Assembly: GCA_020161535.1 (NCBI GenBank)
Contig: JAIUNW010000003.1
Coordinates: forward strand, 1 to 64,000
From: Bacteroidota bacterium
Lineage (GTDB): Bacteria; Bacteroidota; Bacteroidia; Chitinophagales; Chitinophagaceae
DNA: 64,000 bases
Direction of reading: 5' to 3'
Positions 12,566 to 20,857 of the stretch are shown in pieces (positions within the stretch are counted from its first letter, which is position 1; every line of letters begins with the position of its first letter). The position numbers were made by a program, and so were the translations under genes. The notes below the pieces were generated by a model, which saw only the letters and a program-made list of their open reading frames with translations, did no database searches and was not told where the DNA came from.

Positions 12566-12625
12566 GTTAGGAAGAGGCCCCTGTGGCTTGGGTGGTTTCG
12601 CGCTAAGGTTATTGGTTTTGTTTGC

Positions 12626-12956
12626 CGCAAAGACCACTTGTTTTATTTCCCACAAAGACCACTTGCTGTTATTTCCCACAAAGACCACAACTGCTGTTTC
12701 TCGCAGAGTTTATTTCTCGCAGAGATCGCGGGGGAACAGAGAATGAATGAACGATTGGCAGTCATCCACGATAGCGGCTGCTCGATTTTTTGGGTGATTG
12801 CTGCAATATACATCTCCGTTCCTCTGTGTTATCAGGGTAAACACCGCTTAAGACGTTTTGTCGCGCAGACCGCCTGATATGGTTTCTCGCTGAGACCGCC
12901 CGATATGGTTTCTCGCGGAGACCACCTGACATGGTTTCACGCGGAGACCACGGAGG
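12626..12956 (+). repeat. Short tandem repeats related to TTTCTCGCAGAGACC, including a phased 26-bp array
   Basis: No gene is seen here. At 12626-12690 a segment containing CAAAGACCAC recurs about every 25-26 bp, three times. At 12856-12956 a ~26-bp unit beginning TTTCTCGC and ending GATATGG or GACATGG runs four times (12856, 12883, 12909, 12935), the last merging with the arm of a palindromic element. Two further units of the same repeat sit at 13801-13848, just left of the third palindromic element. The unit is the same one that appears, inverted, in the 14.1-14.65 kb array. Confidence 0.75.
12733..12828 (+). repeat. ~100-bp palindromic element, copy 1
   Basis: Left arm GGAACAGAGA, right arm TCTCCGTTCCTCTGTG, with ~65 bp between that is conserved in copies 2 and 3 (AATGAATGAA..., then GGCTGCTCGATTTT, then AATATACATCT). 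Preceded by TTTCTCGCAGAGATCGCG. The interior can be read as a ~30-codon frame starting ATGAATGAA, but it lacks evidence of being a gene. Confidence 0.7.
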
Positions 12957-13050
12957 AACAGAGAATGAATGAAGCATTAGAAGTCATCCTTAATAGCGGC
13001 TGCTCGATTTTAAGGATGAATGTTGCAATGTACATCTCTGTTCCTCTGTG
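12951..13050 (+). repeat. ~100-bp palindromic element, copy 2
   Basis: Arms CGGAGGAACAGAGA and TCTCTGTTCCTCTGTG are near-perfect inverted repeats. The interior matches copies 1 and 3 closely (GAATGAAGCATT, AGCGGCTGCTCGATTTT, ATGAATGTTGCAAT). Same orientation as copies 1 and 3. It lies between rpsT and the convergent beta-barrel gene. Confidence 0.75.
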
Positions 13051-13133
13051 TTTGGGCTGTATTTCGTGGTGGGAGATAGATGGGATTGAAAGGTAAAAAC
13101 GGGTGATGAGGAGGGTGGTGCTTATTTAGGCCA

Positions 13134-13640
13134 TTAAAATCGGTAGCCGAAACTTAAGTAGCCGCCGGGAATGATTTGCTTTTCCAAGAGTCCGGGGGAA
13201 AAGCCAATCCGAAAAGCCGTGTATTTTCCGATGGCGCGATAGCCAAGGTTGACACTTGGATACCATGTTTTTACAGAATACGCAGGATACACCACTGCAA
13301 AACCAACCTGATCATCACTTGTTTCATTAACGATCAGGTATTGTAATTCCACTCCGAGTTCCAGGAAATGTCTTTTTTTCCCCACGAGGTAATAACTCCC
13401 ACCACCTATTACTGCGGCTTCGAGGTATTTTGCAAAATTAGATCCCGCTCCCGCCCGGAGTCCCCAATAACTGGCACCTATCCTGTGGTCAAAAGTCAAA
13501 TTATAAATAAGACCGTTTTTGCCCAATTCGAAAGATATCGTGTTTAATTTTTCGTCCTTTAGGCCATCAATTACTTGTGCGCGACAAACAGCGAAGCCGA
13601 AAATTAGAAACGAAAAAACGTTTAACAAAGATTTCTTCAT
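13134..13640 (-). CDS. Small exported beta-barrel-like protein, unknown function
   Basis: About 168 residues from the chosen start MKKSLLNVFSF, which opens a signal peptide ending CRAQV. The longer frame to 13784 adds residues without signal character. The mature part alternates hydrophobic and polar residues and is rich in Gly, Tyr and Phe (YWGLRAGAGSNF, VIGGGSYYLVGKKRHFLELG), ending GGYLSFGYRF with a terminal Phe, as in outer-membrane barrels. Eight strands would fit the length. No family is recognised. Palindromic elements lie on both sides (copy 2 at its 3' end, copy 3 upstream), so this gene is embedded in the repeat island. Could be an OmpW/OmpA-barrel-like protein or lineage-specific. 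Confidence 0.65.
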   Translation of the reverse strand: MKKSLLNVFSFLIFGFAVCRAQVIDGLKDEKLNTISFELGKNGLIYNLTFDHRIGASYWGLRAGAGSNFAKYLEAAVIGGGSYYLVGKKRHFLELGVELQYLIVNETSDDQVGFAVVYPAYSVKTWYPSVNLGYRAIGKYTAFRIGFSPGLLEKQIIPGGYLSFGYRF

Positions 13641-13842
13641 ATGCAAGTTGCCGGCAACTGCTGCGCCAATCAGGTTGCTGGTAAATGCTAAACTAATAAT
13701 AAAGCCTCTTTGAGCAACCAAAAACAGTTGCACGGCGTTTTTATGCTTCCGTATGTTTGGCGTGCTAGCCGCTGATTCACACAAGGATCACCTGCGTGTG
13801 TTTTTCGCAGAGATCGCCTGATACGGTTTCTCGCAGAGACCA

Positions 13843-13943
13843 CGGAGGAACAGAGAATGAATGAAGCATTGGAAATCATCTTCAGTAGTGGCTGCTCGAT
13901 TTTTTGGATGAATGTTGCTATATACATCTTTTGTTCCTCCGTG
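13843..13943 (+). repeat. ~100-bp palindromic element, copy 3
   Basis: Arms CGGAGGAACAGAGA and TTGTTCCTCCGTG; the interior again carries GAATGAAGCATTGGAA and GTGGCTGCTCGATTTTTTGG. Two 26-bp-type units precede it (13801, 13827). After it, GTTATCAGG is shared with the right flank of copy 1, so homology extends beyond the arms. From ~13950 to 14083 no gene or clear structure is seen. Confidence 0.75.
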
Positions 13944-14083
13944 TTATCAGGTCAAAAAACGCAGGCTGTTAAAAACACCCTGTGTAAAAAACACTTTAAA
14001 AGAAACAAGCGCAGTACAGGCAGTTTAATGCAACAGTTAACACTCTCCAACGCAACACAACAATAACCAACATTAATCCACAG

Positions 14084-14655
14084 CACAAACGCAGAGGAAC
14101 AGAGAATAATTAAATCCTACAAAAACATCTCTGTTCCGCCGTGGTCTCCGCGAGAAACAAACTCTGCGTGAAAATATCTCTGCGTGAAAAAAATCTCCGA
14201 CAACGGAATACGGCACAAACACAGAGGAACAGAGAATAAACAAATACCATAAAAAAAAATCTCTGTTCCCCCGCGATCTCTGCGAGAAACAATCTCTGCG
14301 AGAAACAATCTCTGTGGGAAACAATCTCTGCGTGAAAAACATCTCCGACAACGGACTACGGCACAAACACAGAGGAACAGAGAATAAACAAATACCATAA
14401 AAAAATCTCTGTTCCCCTGCGATCTCTGCGAGAAACCATCTCTGTGCGAAAAATAACTCTGCGCGAAAAAATCTCTGCGCGAAAAAAACCTCCGACAACG
14501 GACTACGGCACAAACACAGAGGAACAGAGAAAAAACAAATACCATAAAAAAAATCTCTGTTCCCCCGCGATCTCTGCGAGAAACAAACTCTGCGAGAAAC
14601 AATCTCAGCGCCAAAAAAACTCAGCGCAAACAATCTCCGCGCGAAACAAAGGCGT
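14084..14655 (-). repeat. Tandem array of four 130-148-bp units containing short palindromic elements
   Basis: Units begin at CACAAAC at 14084, 14214, 14362 and 14509. Each contains CAGAGGAACAGAGA, an A/T-rich spacer of ~25 bp, TCTCTGTTCC, and then a run of imperfect palindromes of the type ATCTCTGCGAGAAAC; the first three end TCCGACAACGGA(A/C)TACGG. Read on the minus strand the order of parts is that of the three ~100-bp elements, but with a short A/T-rich core. Frames through the array give repetitive peptides and are not accepted as genes. The array ends just before the M14 peptidase promoter region. Confidence 0.85.
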
Positions 14656-14683
14656 GAAAACATACTTTCAATACATTCGCTCC

Positions 14684-16417
14684 ATGCGCCCACTCATCAC
14701 CCTCCTCGCTCTCCTCCTCACCCTGCGGTCTCTTCCCGCCAGGGCTCAACTCCCTGACGCTCCCTTCACCAAAGGCGGGGGAAACAAAACCGCCACCTAC
14801 CCCGAAATCATAGCGTTCTACCAATTGCTGGACAAAGCCTCGCCCAAACTCACCCTCAAAACCATGGGGCCCACCGATGCCGGCGAGCCCCTGCACCTGG
14901 CGCTCTTCTCCAACGATGGGGTAGCCGATCCCGCGAAATGGCATGCGCAACATAAAATCGTGTTGCTGTTTAACAACGGCATCCACCCCGGCGAACCCGA
15001 TGGCATCGACGCCTCCATGAACTGGCTGCACGATCTGGTGGCTGGCAGCGCAAAAATTCCGGACAATGTGGCTTTAGCCTTTATTCCCGTGTACAATATT
15101 GGTGGCTGCCTCAACCGCGGCGAATATTACCGGGTAGACCAGAACGGTCCGGAGGCCTTTGGATCGCGGGGAAATTCAGCAAACTACGACCTCAACCGCG
15201 ATTTCATCAAGGCCGATACCAAAGAAGCGCTGAGCTTTGCAGGCATTTTCCATTACGTAAAGCCCGATGTATTTGTCGACAACCACGTGAGCAATGGCGC
15301 CGATTACCAGCACGTGATGACCCTGATCTCGAGCCAGCACAGCAAACTCGGTGGTGCCATGGGCCGCTTCATGAACCAAAGCTTTGAGCCGGGTATCTAC
15401 AAACTGATGAAAGACAAAGGCTATGACCTCATCCCCTATGTCAACAATTTCAACGATACCCCCGTATCGGGCTGGCCCGAATTCATGGAAACCCCGCGCT
15501 ATAGCACGGGTTATGCCGCCCTCTGGGATTGCTTTTCTTTTATGCCCGAAACGCATATGCTCAAGCCATATGCCCAACGCGTTAAAGCCACGCACGACCT
15601 GATGATCTCTTTTGTTGAATTCGCGTCGGCCAAAAAAGACAGCATCCTCGCTACCCGGGCCGCCGCCATCCAGGAAAAAATCAGCGCTACCCGCTTCCCC
15701 CTGCGTTGGGAGCTCGACAAATCGAAATACCATCCGCTGCTATTCAAAGGATTTGAAGCCGGCCGCAAGCCCAGTGCCATCAGCGGCTTACCCCGACTCT
15801 ATTACGATCGCAATAAACCATTTGAACAATGGGTGAACGTGTACAATGTGTATGCGCCGAAAAATTTCGTGGAAAAACCAAAAGCCTATATCATTCCGCA
15901 GGGTTGGTGGAAAGTAATAGAACGACTGAAAGCCAACCAGGTGCAAATGCGCGCCCTGCAGCACGACAGCAGCCTCGAGGTCGAATACTACCAGGTGCTG
16001 GGTTATAGCAGTACAGCAAAACCGTATGAAGGGCACCACCCCAACAACCTCGACTCAGTCCGCACCCTGGTACGAAAAATGCAATTCCGAAAAGGGGACT
16101 GGCTCATTCCCATGGATCAGCCTGCCAATCGCTTCATCATCGAGACATTGGAACCCGCGGCTACCGATTCCTATTTCGTTTGGAATTTCTTCGACCCCAT
16201 TCTTAACCAGAAAGAAGGCTATAGTGCCTATATGTTTGAAGATACCGGCGCCGAATGGTTAAAATCAAATGAAGATGTGCAAGCATTGCTGCGCCAGCAA
16301 CAAACAGATACGAGCTTTGCCAAAAACGGACGAGCACAACTCGATTTTGTTTTTAAACACTCGCCCTGGTATGAATCTGAACACAATCGCTACCCGGTTT
16401 ACCGCCTGGTTAAATAA
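14684..16417 (+). CDS. Exported M14-family zinc carboxypeptidase-like protein
   Basis: About 577 residues. Start at MRPLITLLALLL, a signal peptide ending ARAQL; the frame is open upstream through the repeat array, but those codons are repeat-derived. The M14 zinc site is visible: HPGEPDG (His101, Glu104) and a later FVDNHVSNGADYQH providing the third ligand; NYDLNRDF holds the Asn-Arg pair that binds the substrate carboxylate. Family members remove C-terminal residues from peptides or cell-wall peptides in the periplasm. The C-terminal ~170 residues are an extra domain. TACTTTCA at ~14663 may be the -7 element. The 3' end overlaps the next gene by 47 bp. Confidence 0.87.
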   Translation: MRPLITLLALLLTLRSLPARAQLPDAPFTKGGGNKTATYPEIIAFYQLLDKASPKLTLKTMGPTDAGEPLHLALFSNDGVADPAKWHAQHKIVLLFNNGIHPGEPDGIDASMNWLHDLVAGSAKIPDNVALAFIPVYNIGGCLNRGEYYRVDQNGPEAFGSRGNSANYDLNRDFIKADTKEALSFAGIFHYVKPDVFVDNHVSNGADYQHVMTLISSQHSKLGGAMGRFMNQSFEPGIYKLMKDKGYDLIPYVNNFNDTPVSGWPEFMETPRYSTGYAALWDCFSFMPETHMLKPYAQRVKATHDLMISFVEFASAKKDSILATRAAAIQEKISATRFPLRWELDKSKYHPLLFKGFEAGRKPSAISGLPRLYYDRNKPFEQWVNVYNVYAPKNFVEKPKAYIIPQGWWKVIERLKANQVQMRALQHDSSLEVEYYQVLGYSSTAKPYEGHHPNNLDSVRTLVRKMQFRKGDWLIPMDQPANRFIIETLEPAATDSYFVWNFFDPILNQKEGYSAYMFEDTGAEWLKSNEDVQALLRQQQTDTSFAKNGRAQLDFVFKHSPWYESEHNRYPVYRLVK

Positions 16418-17204
16418 TGGCCTGCTGGCAATCCGTCTGCTGCTGCTCAGTCTGCTTGTCGTCGGCACCCAGGCCCATTCGGCCTACTGGCAACCAACAA
16501 CTGGCGGGGCCGAACAGACGCCCGTCGCGACCAAAGTCAATAAGACCGGGAAGAATACCGCAGTGGCCAGCCTGGTGCCGGATACTGGCCTGCTACATGC
16601 GTTCCACCTCGTTAAACCGAATCCCTCCACCAAAGGCATGGGCCATATCGCCGCAGAGCCGGGCCATATCGCGGCAGACCCAGGCCATACTGCCGCAGAC
16701 CCAAGTGCTATCGCCACAGATCCGGGCGCTATCGCCCCCAAAAAATCCTACAAAAAAGGCATTCCGGATGGCGAATGGACGGCCCATTATGCCGACGGAC
16801 AACTACGCTATGTCGTCCATTTCAGTGCCGACAAATACCTACGCATCAAAGCCGAAATGAAACGCGACCAGCGGCATATTTTCACCCCCCTGGCACTGGC
16901 GGCCAAAAAAGACAAACGGGTTTTCGAGCGCGTTACCCTGGGCAATTATAAAATGCTGTTCGACGGACTGTACAAAAGCTTTTACCCCGACGGCCGGCTT
17001 CGCGATTCAGGTTATTATGCCAACGGCCTCCGCGAAAAAGAGTGGATTGAATACGATGCAGTGACCCGCATCCGCCAAACCGGCGCCTATCTTCATGGTA
17101 AAAAACAGGGTAACTGGAGCAGTTTCAATGAAGCCGGGAAACTCCTGGAAGTTCATTGGTACAAACAGGGAAAAATGGTCGACCAAAAGAAAATGCGGCA
17201 TTAA
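16371..17204 (+). CDS. Exported MORN-repeat-like protein with a short degenerate repeat tract
   Basis: About 277 residues from MNLNTIATRF, chosen because a hydrophobic signal segment (LLAIRLLLLSLLVVGTQA) follows; this start lies inside the end of the peptidase gene. Residues ~92-125 are a tandem run of GHIAAEP/GHIAADP-type heptads encoded by a 21-bp minisatellite (~16,640-16,740). The C-terminal half has MORN-like units: IPDGEWTAHYADGQLRY, LYKSFYPDGRLRDSGYY, LHGKKQGNWSSFNEAGKL. Such repeats occur in many exported Bacteroidota proteins annotated as YwqK-like; the function is unknown. Translation is probably coupled to the peptidase. Confidence 0.72.
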   Translation: MNLNTIATRFTAWLNNGLLAIRLLLLSLLVVGTQAHSAYWQPTTGGAEQTPVATKVNKTGKNTAVASLVPDTGLLHAFHLVKPNPSTKGMGHIAAEPGHIAADPGHTAADPSAIATDPGAIAPKKSYKKGIPDGEWTAHYADGQLRYVVHFSADKYLRIKAEMKRDQRHIFTPLALAAKKDKRVFERVTLGNYKMLFDGLYKSFYPDGRLRDSGYYANGLREKEWIEYDAVTRIRQTGAYLHGKKQGNWSSFNEAGKLLEVHWYKQGKMVDQKKMRH

Positions 17205-17214
17205 ACCGCAACCG

Positions 17215-17931
17215 CTAGTCTATCTTTTCCACACTACCACTGCCCTTGATGTTTGATTTGATAGACGGATTGCCCCGGTAACGAACATTGCCGCTGCCCC
17301 TTACCTCGATCGACAAATCCTTGCTGGCATTCACGCTGGCATCACCGCTGCCTTTGATATCAATATCGGCCGATTCAGCACCCAGCCGGTCGGCCTCGAG
17401 GTCGCCGCTGCCCGCACTCGACAACGATACCCGGTTGCAAGATCCTTTCAGCACGATATCCCCCGAACCGGTTGAATTGGCATCCACCTCCGGCACACTG
17501 ACATCTAATTTGATATTGCCACTGCCCCTGGTGCTGATATCCAGCCTGCCGGTGCCCGACAACACGGAACTACTCTTGATATCGCCGGAGCCATAACTTT
17601 CCACCGAACTATACGATGGCGCCACCACCACAATCTGGATGTCGCGGGTCGGCTTCAGCCGGAAACCTTCCTGGGTTTTGATCAGCAGCTTTCCCGCCCT
17701 CACCACGGTTTCGATGTGCTCGATGATATTATCTTCGGCGATAATTTTTACTTCATTGCTTGCACCGGTGGTCAGTTCCACATTAAACGACCCCTTCTGC
17801 TCTACCCCGCTGAAGCTGCCAGGCTGGCGGGTCTTGGTCACCATATTGCCGTCGCCATTCACCCTTTTGCCCGTAGTAAATACGCAGGAACTCACCATTA
17901 CCAGCATCGAAAAGAGGATTGTGTACCGCAT
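17215..17931 (-). CDS. Head-GIN-domain (DUF2807) putative lipoprotein
   Basis: 238 residues. Signal peptide with lipobox-like VSSC (Cys16). The rest is a repetitive beta-structure with SGSGDI, RGSGNI and KGSGDA motifs recurring every ~15-20 residues, the hallmark of DUF2807/head-GIN proteins, predicted to form a right-handed beta-helix or trefoil of stacked strands at the cell surface. Molecular function is unknown. It is divergent from guaA with only 34 bp between the start codons, so the two promoters must overlap. It converges on the MORN-like gene with an 10-bp gap. Confidence 0.88.
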   Translation of the reverse strand: MRYTILFSMLVMVSSCVFTTGKRVNGDGNMVTKTRQPGSFSGVEQKGSFNVELTTGASNEVKIIAEDNIIEHIETVVRAGKLLIKTQEGFRLKPTRDIQIVVVAPSYSSVESYGSGDIKSSSVLSGTGRLDISTRGSGNIKLDVSVPEVDANSTGSGDIVLKGSCNRVSLSSAGSGDLEADRLGAESADIDIKGSGDASVNASKDLSIEVRGSGNVRYRGNPSIKSNIKGSGSVEKID

Positions 17932-17965
17932 AACCAGGATTTAAATTGTTTACCTTCGCGCCACC

Positions 17966-19501
17966 ATGACAGAGAAGATACTCATACTCGATTTCGGTTC
18001 TCAATATACGCAATTGATCGCCCGCGCCGTACGCGAAGCGAATGTATATTGCGAGATCATTCCCTACCACCAGTCGTTTACCATCGATGCCAGCCTCAAA
18101 GGCATCATCCTTTCCGGTTCACCCTGTTCCGTGAACGAAGCCAATGCACCTTCGGTGGATATCAAATCGATGATGCAACAGCGGCCTGTATTGGGCGTTT
18201 GTTATGGCGCGCAACTGGCAGCCAAACAATTTGGTGGTAAAGTAGAGCGAAGCGACAAACGGGAGTTTGGTCGCGCAGTGATTCGGCTCAAAGCCGAAGA
18301 CCCGATATTGAAGGGGATGTCGCCCAGCTCGCAAGTATGGATGAGTCACGGTGATTCCATCAAAGAACTGCCCGCTGGTTTCGATCTTCTTGCCGACACC
18401 GAATCGATTCCGGTAGCGGCCTTTAGAAAAGTGGACAGCGATGGCAGTCTCCACGCCGTGCAATTCCACCCCGAAGTCTATCATTCGGTAGAAGGGAAAA
18501 AACTACTCAAAAATTTTCTGGTTGATATCTGCGGTTGTGCCCAAGACTGGACGCCGGCGCATTTTGTAACCGATACGGTCGCTGCATTGAAAAAACAGAT
18601 CGGCCATCGCAAAGTCATCATGGCCCTCAGCGGGGGTGTTGACAGCACCGTTGCTGCCGTCCTGATTTCACGCGCCATCGGCGACAACCTCTATGGCATA
18701 TTCGTCGACAATGGTGTATTGCGCAAAGGCGAGTTTGAACAGGTACTCAAAACCTATAAAGACAACCTGCACCTGAATGTGAAAGGGGTAGATGCGAAAG
18801 ACGCATTCTACCGCGAACTGGCGGGCAAAACCGATCCCGAAGCCAAACGCAAAGTGATCGGCCGCATGTTCATTGAAGTATTTCAGGAAGAAGCCCATAA
18901 AATTGAAGGCATCGAAATGCTGGGCCAGGGCACCATTTATCCCGATGTGATTGAGAGTGTGTCGGTGCATGGGCCATCGGTGACCATCAAATCGCACCAC
19001 AACGTAGGCGGGTTACCCGATACCATGAAATTATCGCTCGTGGAACCCCTGCGTTTTTTGTTCAAAGACGAAGTGCGTCGCGTGGGCCGCGAACTGGGTA
19101 TACCTGATGAATTGCTCGACCGGCATCCTTTTCCTGGTCCCGGTTTGGCGATCCGCATTTTGGGCGAAATCACCCCCGAAAAAGTGGCCCTGCTGCAGGA
19201 AGCCGATGCCCGTTACATTGATGCCCTCAAAACACAAAATTTATATAAAACCGTTTGGCAGGCCGGTGCCATTTTATTGCCTGTAAAAAGCGTGGGCGTC
19301 ATGGGCGATGAAAGAACCTATGAATTTACGGTAGCCCTGCGCGCCGTGACCTCGGTAGATGGCATGACGGCCGACTGGGCACACCTGCCTTATGAATTTC
19401 TGGCATATATTTCGAATGATATCATTAATAACGTACGCGGCATCAACCGCGTGGTGTACGATATCAGCAGCAAACCCCCTGCAACCATCGAATGGGAATA
19501 A
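17966..19501 (+). CDS. guaA: GMP synthase (glutamine-hydrolysing)
   Basis: 511 residues, full length. The class I glutamine amidotransferase half has Cys79 in GVCYGAQLA and the [12 protein letters not shown]is/Glu pair. The ATP pyrophosphatase half has the P-loop [12 protein letters not shown], and the C-terminal dimerisation domain ends in PPATIEWE, the family signature. It aminates XMP to GMP in purine synthesis. TACCTTCG at 17951-17958 resembles a -7 element just before the start. It is followed by a periplasmic binding protein 18 bp downstream, a pairing common in Bacteroidota. Confidence 0.97.
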   Translation: MTEKILILDFGSQYTQLIARAVREANVYCEIIPYHQSFTIDASLKGIILSGSPCSVNEANAPSVDIKSMMQQRPVLGVCYGAQLAAKQFGGKVERSDKREFGRAVIRLKAEDPILKGMSPSSQVWMSHGDSIKELPAGFDLLADTESIPVAAFRKVDSDGSLHAVQFHPEVYHSVEGKKLLKNFLVDICGCAQDWTPAHFVTDTVAALKKQIGHRKVIMALSGGVDSTVAAVLISRAIGDNLYGIFVDNGVLRKGEFEQVLKTYKDNLHLNVKGVDAKDAFYRELAGKTDPEAKRKVIGRMFIEVFQEEAHKIEGIEMLGQGTIYPDVIESVSVHGPSVTIKSHHNVGGLPDTMKLSLVEPLRFLFKDEVRRVGRELGIPDELLDRHPFPGPGLAIRILGEITPEKVALLQEADARYIDALKTQNLYKTVWQAGAILLPVKSVGVMGDERTYEFTVALRAVTSVDGMTADWAHLPYEFLAYISNDIINNVRGINRVVYDISSKPPATIEWE

Positions 19502-19519
19502 GCATCTAACCGCAAGACT

Positions 19520-20770
19520 ATGACCACAAGCAGCCGAATCGGACTATTCATAACCCTGTTGATGATAAACGCCGCCGGGCTGCGCGCCCAGGATACGGTG
19601 CCGGTGGTACCGCAGACCGTACCGGTGGTTCCGGCAATAGAAAATTCGCTAGCTCGCCCGCTGGTAAATGGCAAGCAGGTGATAACCGTATTGTTGCCGC
19701 TTTACCTGGATTCGGCGTTTGATGCTGGCGGACAATACCGTTTCGGCAAACAATTCCCCAAATATTTATTACCCGGTCTTGAATTTTACGAAGGGGTGCA
19801 ACTCGCCATCGACTCCCTGCGCAAAGAAAAAGTGCCGCTCGATATTCGCATTGTTGATACACGGAAAATGAAATCGGTGTACGACCTGCTGAAAACGCCT
19901 GATATCACCGAAGCACATTTACTTTTGGCCGAGGTGGCCAACAATGAAATCCGCGCGCTGGCCGATTACGCCAACAAAAACCAAATTCCTTTCATCAACG
20001 TCAACCTGCCCAACGATGGAGGCATCACCAACAATCCCTATATGGTGATTTTGAACAGTACGCTGATGACCCATTGTGAAGGCATTTATAAATACTTGCA
20101 GAAAAATTACAGCGGCCAATTGATCACCGTGTTCCGAAAAGCAGGTGCGCAGGAAGACCGACTGAAAACCTATTTCAGCACCATCGAAAAATCAACCCTG
20201 GGCACACCGGCAAAACTCCGTTGGGTAAACCTGCCCAGCACCTTTACGGTTGATGACCTCACGCCCTATCTCGACAGCACGAAAAAAATGAATGTGGTGC
20301 TGGCCGGCAGTCTCGACGAGCAGTTTGCCCGCAACCTTTGTACACAGCTTGCTTCCGTGCGCAAGTCGTATCCGATTCAGGTGATGGGCATGCCCACCTG
20401 GGATGCTATCAAAGATTTCGAAAAAAAGGATTTCAAAGACCTCGAAATATTATACACCACCCCGTTCAATCCGCTCCGCACCGATCCGCTCAGTATTTCC
20501 TTGCTCGATTATTTTAAGAACAACTTGTACGCAAGACCCACTGATATGGTGTTTCGCGGCTATGAAACCCTGTATCGTTACGGGAAACTGCTCCATGAAC
20601 TGGGGCCAAACATCGCTTCGGGCCTGGGCGAAGGCAAATACAAGCTGTTTACCGACTACAATATCCAACCTGTGCTGCTCAACAACCAGCAGCAACAACT
20701 CGATTATTTCGAGAACAAAAAGATATATGTGGTAAAGAAACTCAACGGCGTAGTCAGTACCATTTTCTAG
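19520..20770 (+). CDS. Exported type I periplasmic-binding-fold protein (LivJ-like)
   Basis: 416 residues. Signal peptide ends LRAQD; a short repeat (VPVVPQTVPVVP) follows. The remainder has the class I periplasmic binding fold: GLEFYEGVQLAIDSLR, then IPFINVNLPNDGG, then LITVFRKAGAQEDRL and MNVVLAGSLDEQF, as in branched-chain amino-acid binding proteins. Many Bacteroidota relatives beside guaA carry N-terminal LysM domains; none is visible here. No ABC permease is nearby, so a role in transport is unproven; a sensing or envelope role is equally possible. Likely transcribed with guaA. Confidence 0.8.
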   Translation: MTTSSRIGLFITLLMINAAGLRAQDTVPVVPQTVPVVPAIENSLARPLVNGKQVITVLLPLYLDSAFDAGGQYRFGKQFPKYLLPGLEFYEGVQLAIDSLRKEKVPLDIRIVDTRKMKSVYDLLKTPDITEAHLLLAEVANNEIRALADYANKNQIPFINVNLPNDGGITNNPYMVILNSTLMTHCEGIYKYLQKNYSGQLITVFRKAGAQEDRLKTYFSTIEKSTLGTPAKLRWVNLPSTFTVDDLTPYLDSTKKMNVVLAGSLDEQFARNLCTQLASVRKSYPIQVMGMPTWDAIKDFEKKDFKDLEILYTTPFNPLRTDPLSISLLDYFKNNLYARPTDMVFRGYETLYRYGKLLHELGPNIASGLGEGKYKLFTDYNIQPVLLNNQQQQLDYFENKKIYVVKKLNGVVSTIF

Positions 20771-20857
20771 TGCAGATAAGTTTCTTGGTGCCGGTGAGAA
20801 CAGGAGAATTAAGCCCATTAACGAATCTCTTTGGCTAATTTTAGGTAAAGGCAATAA

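Noticed and set aside
12626..14655. CRISPR or integron array
   Set aside because: Units are direct repeats or palindromes without unique spacers; no integrase or cas gene.
14444..14683. N-terminal extension of the M14 peptidase
   Set aside because: Encoded by the tandem repeat array; the signal peptide starts at 14,684.
14117..14693. Repetitive 165-206-residue minus-strand frames in the 14 kb array
   Set aside because: They are translations of the tandem units (FSVPLCLC... repeats), with no start signal or family features.
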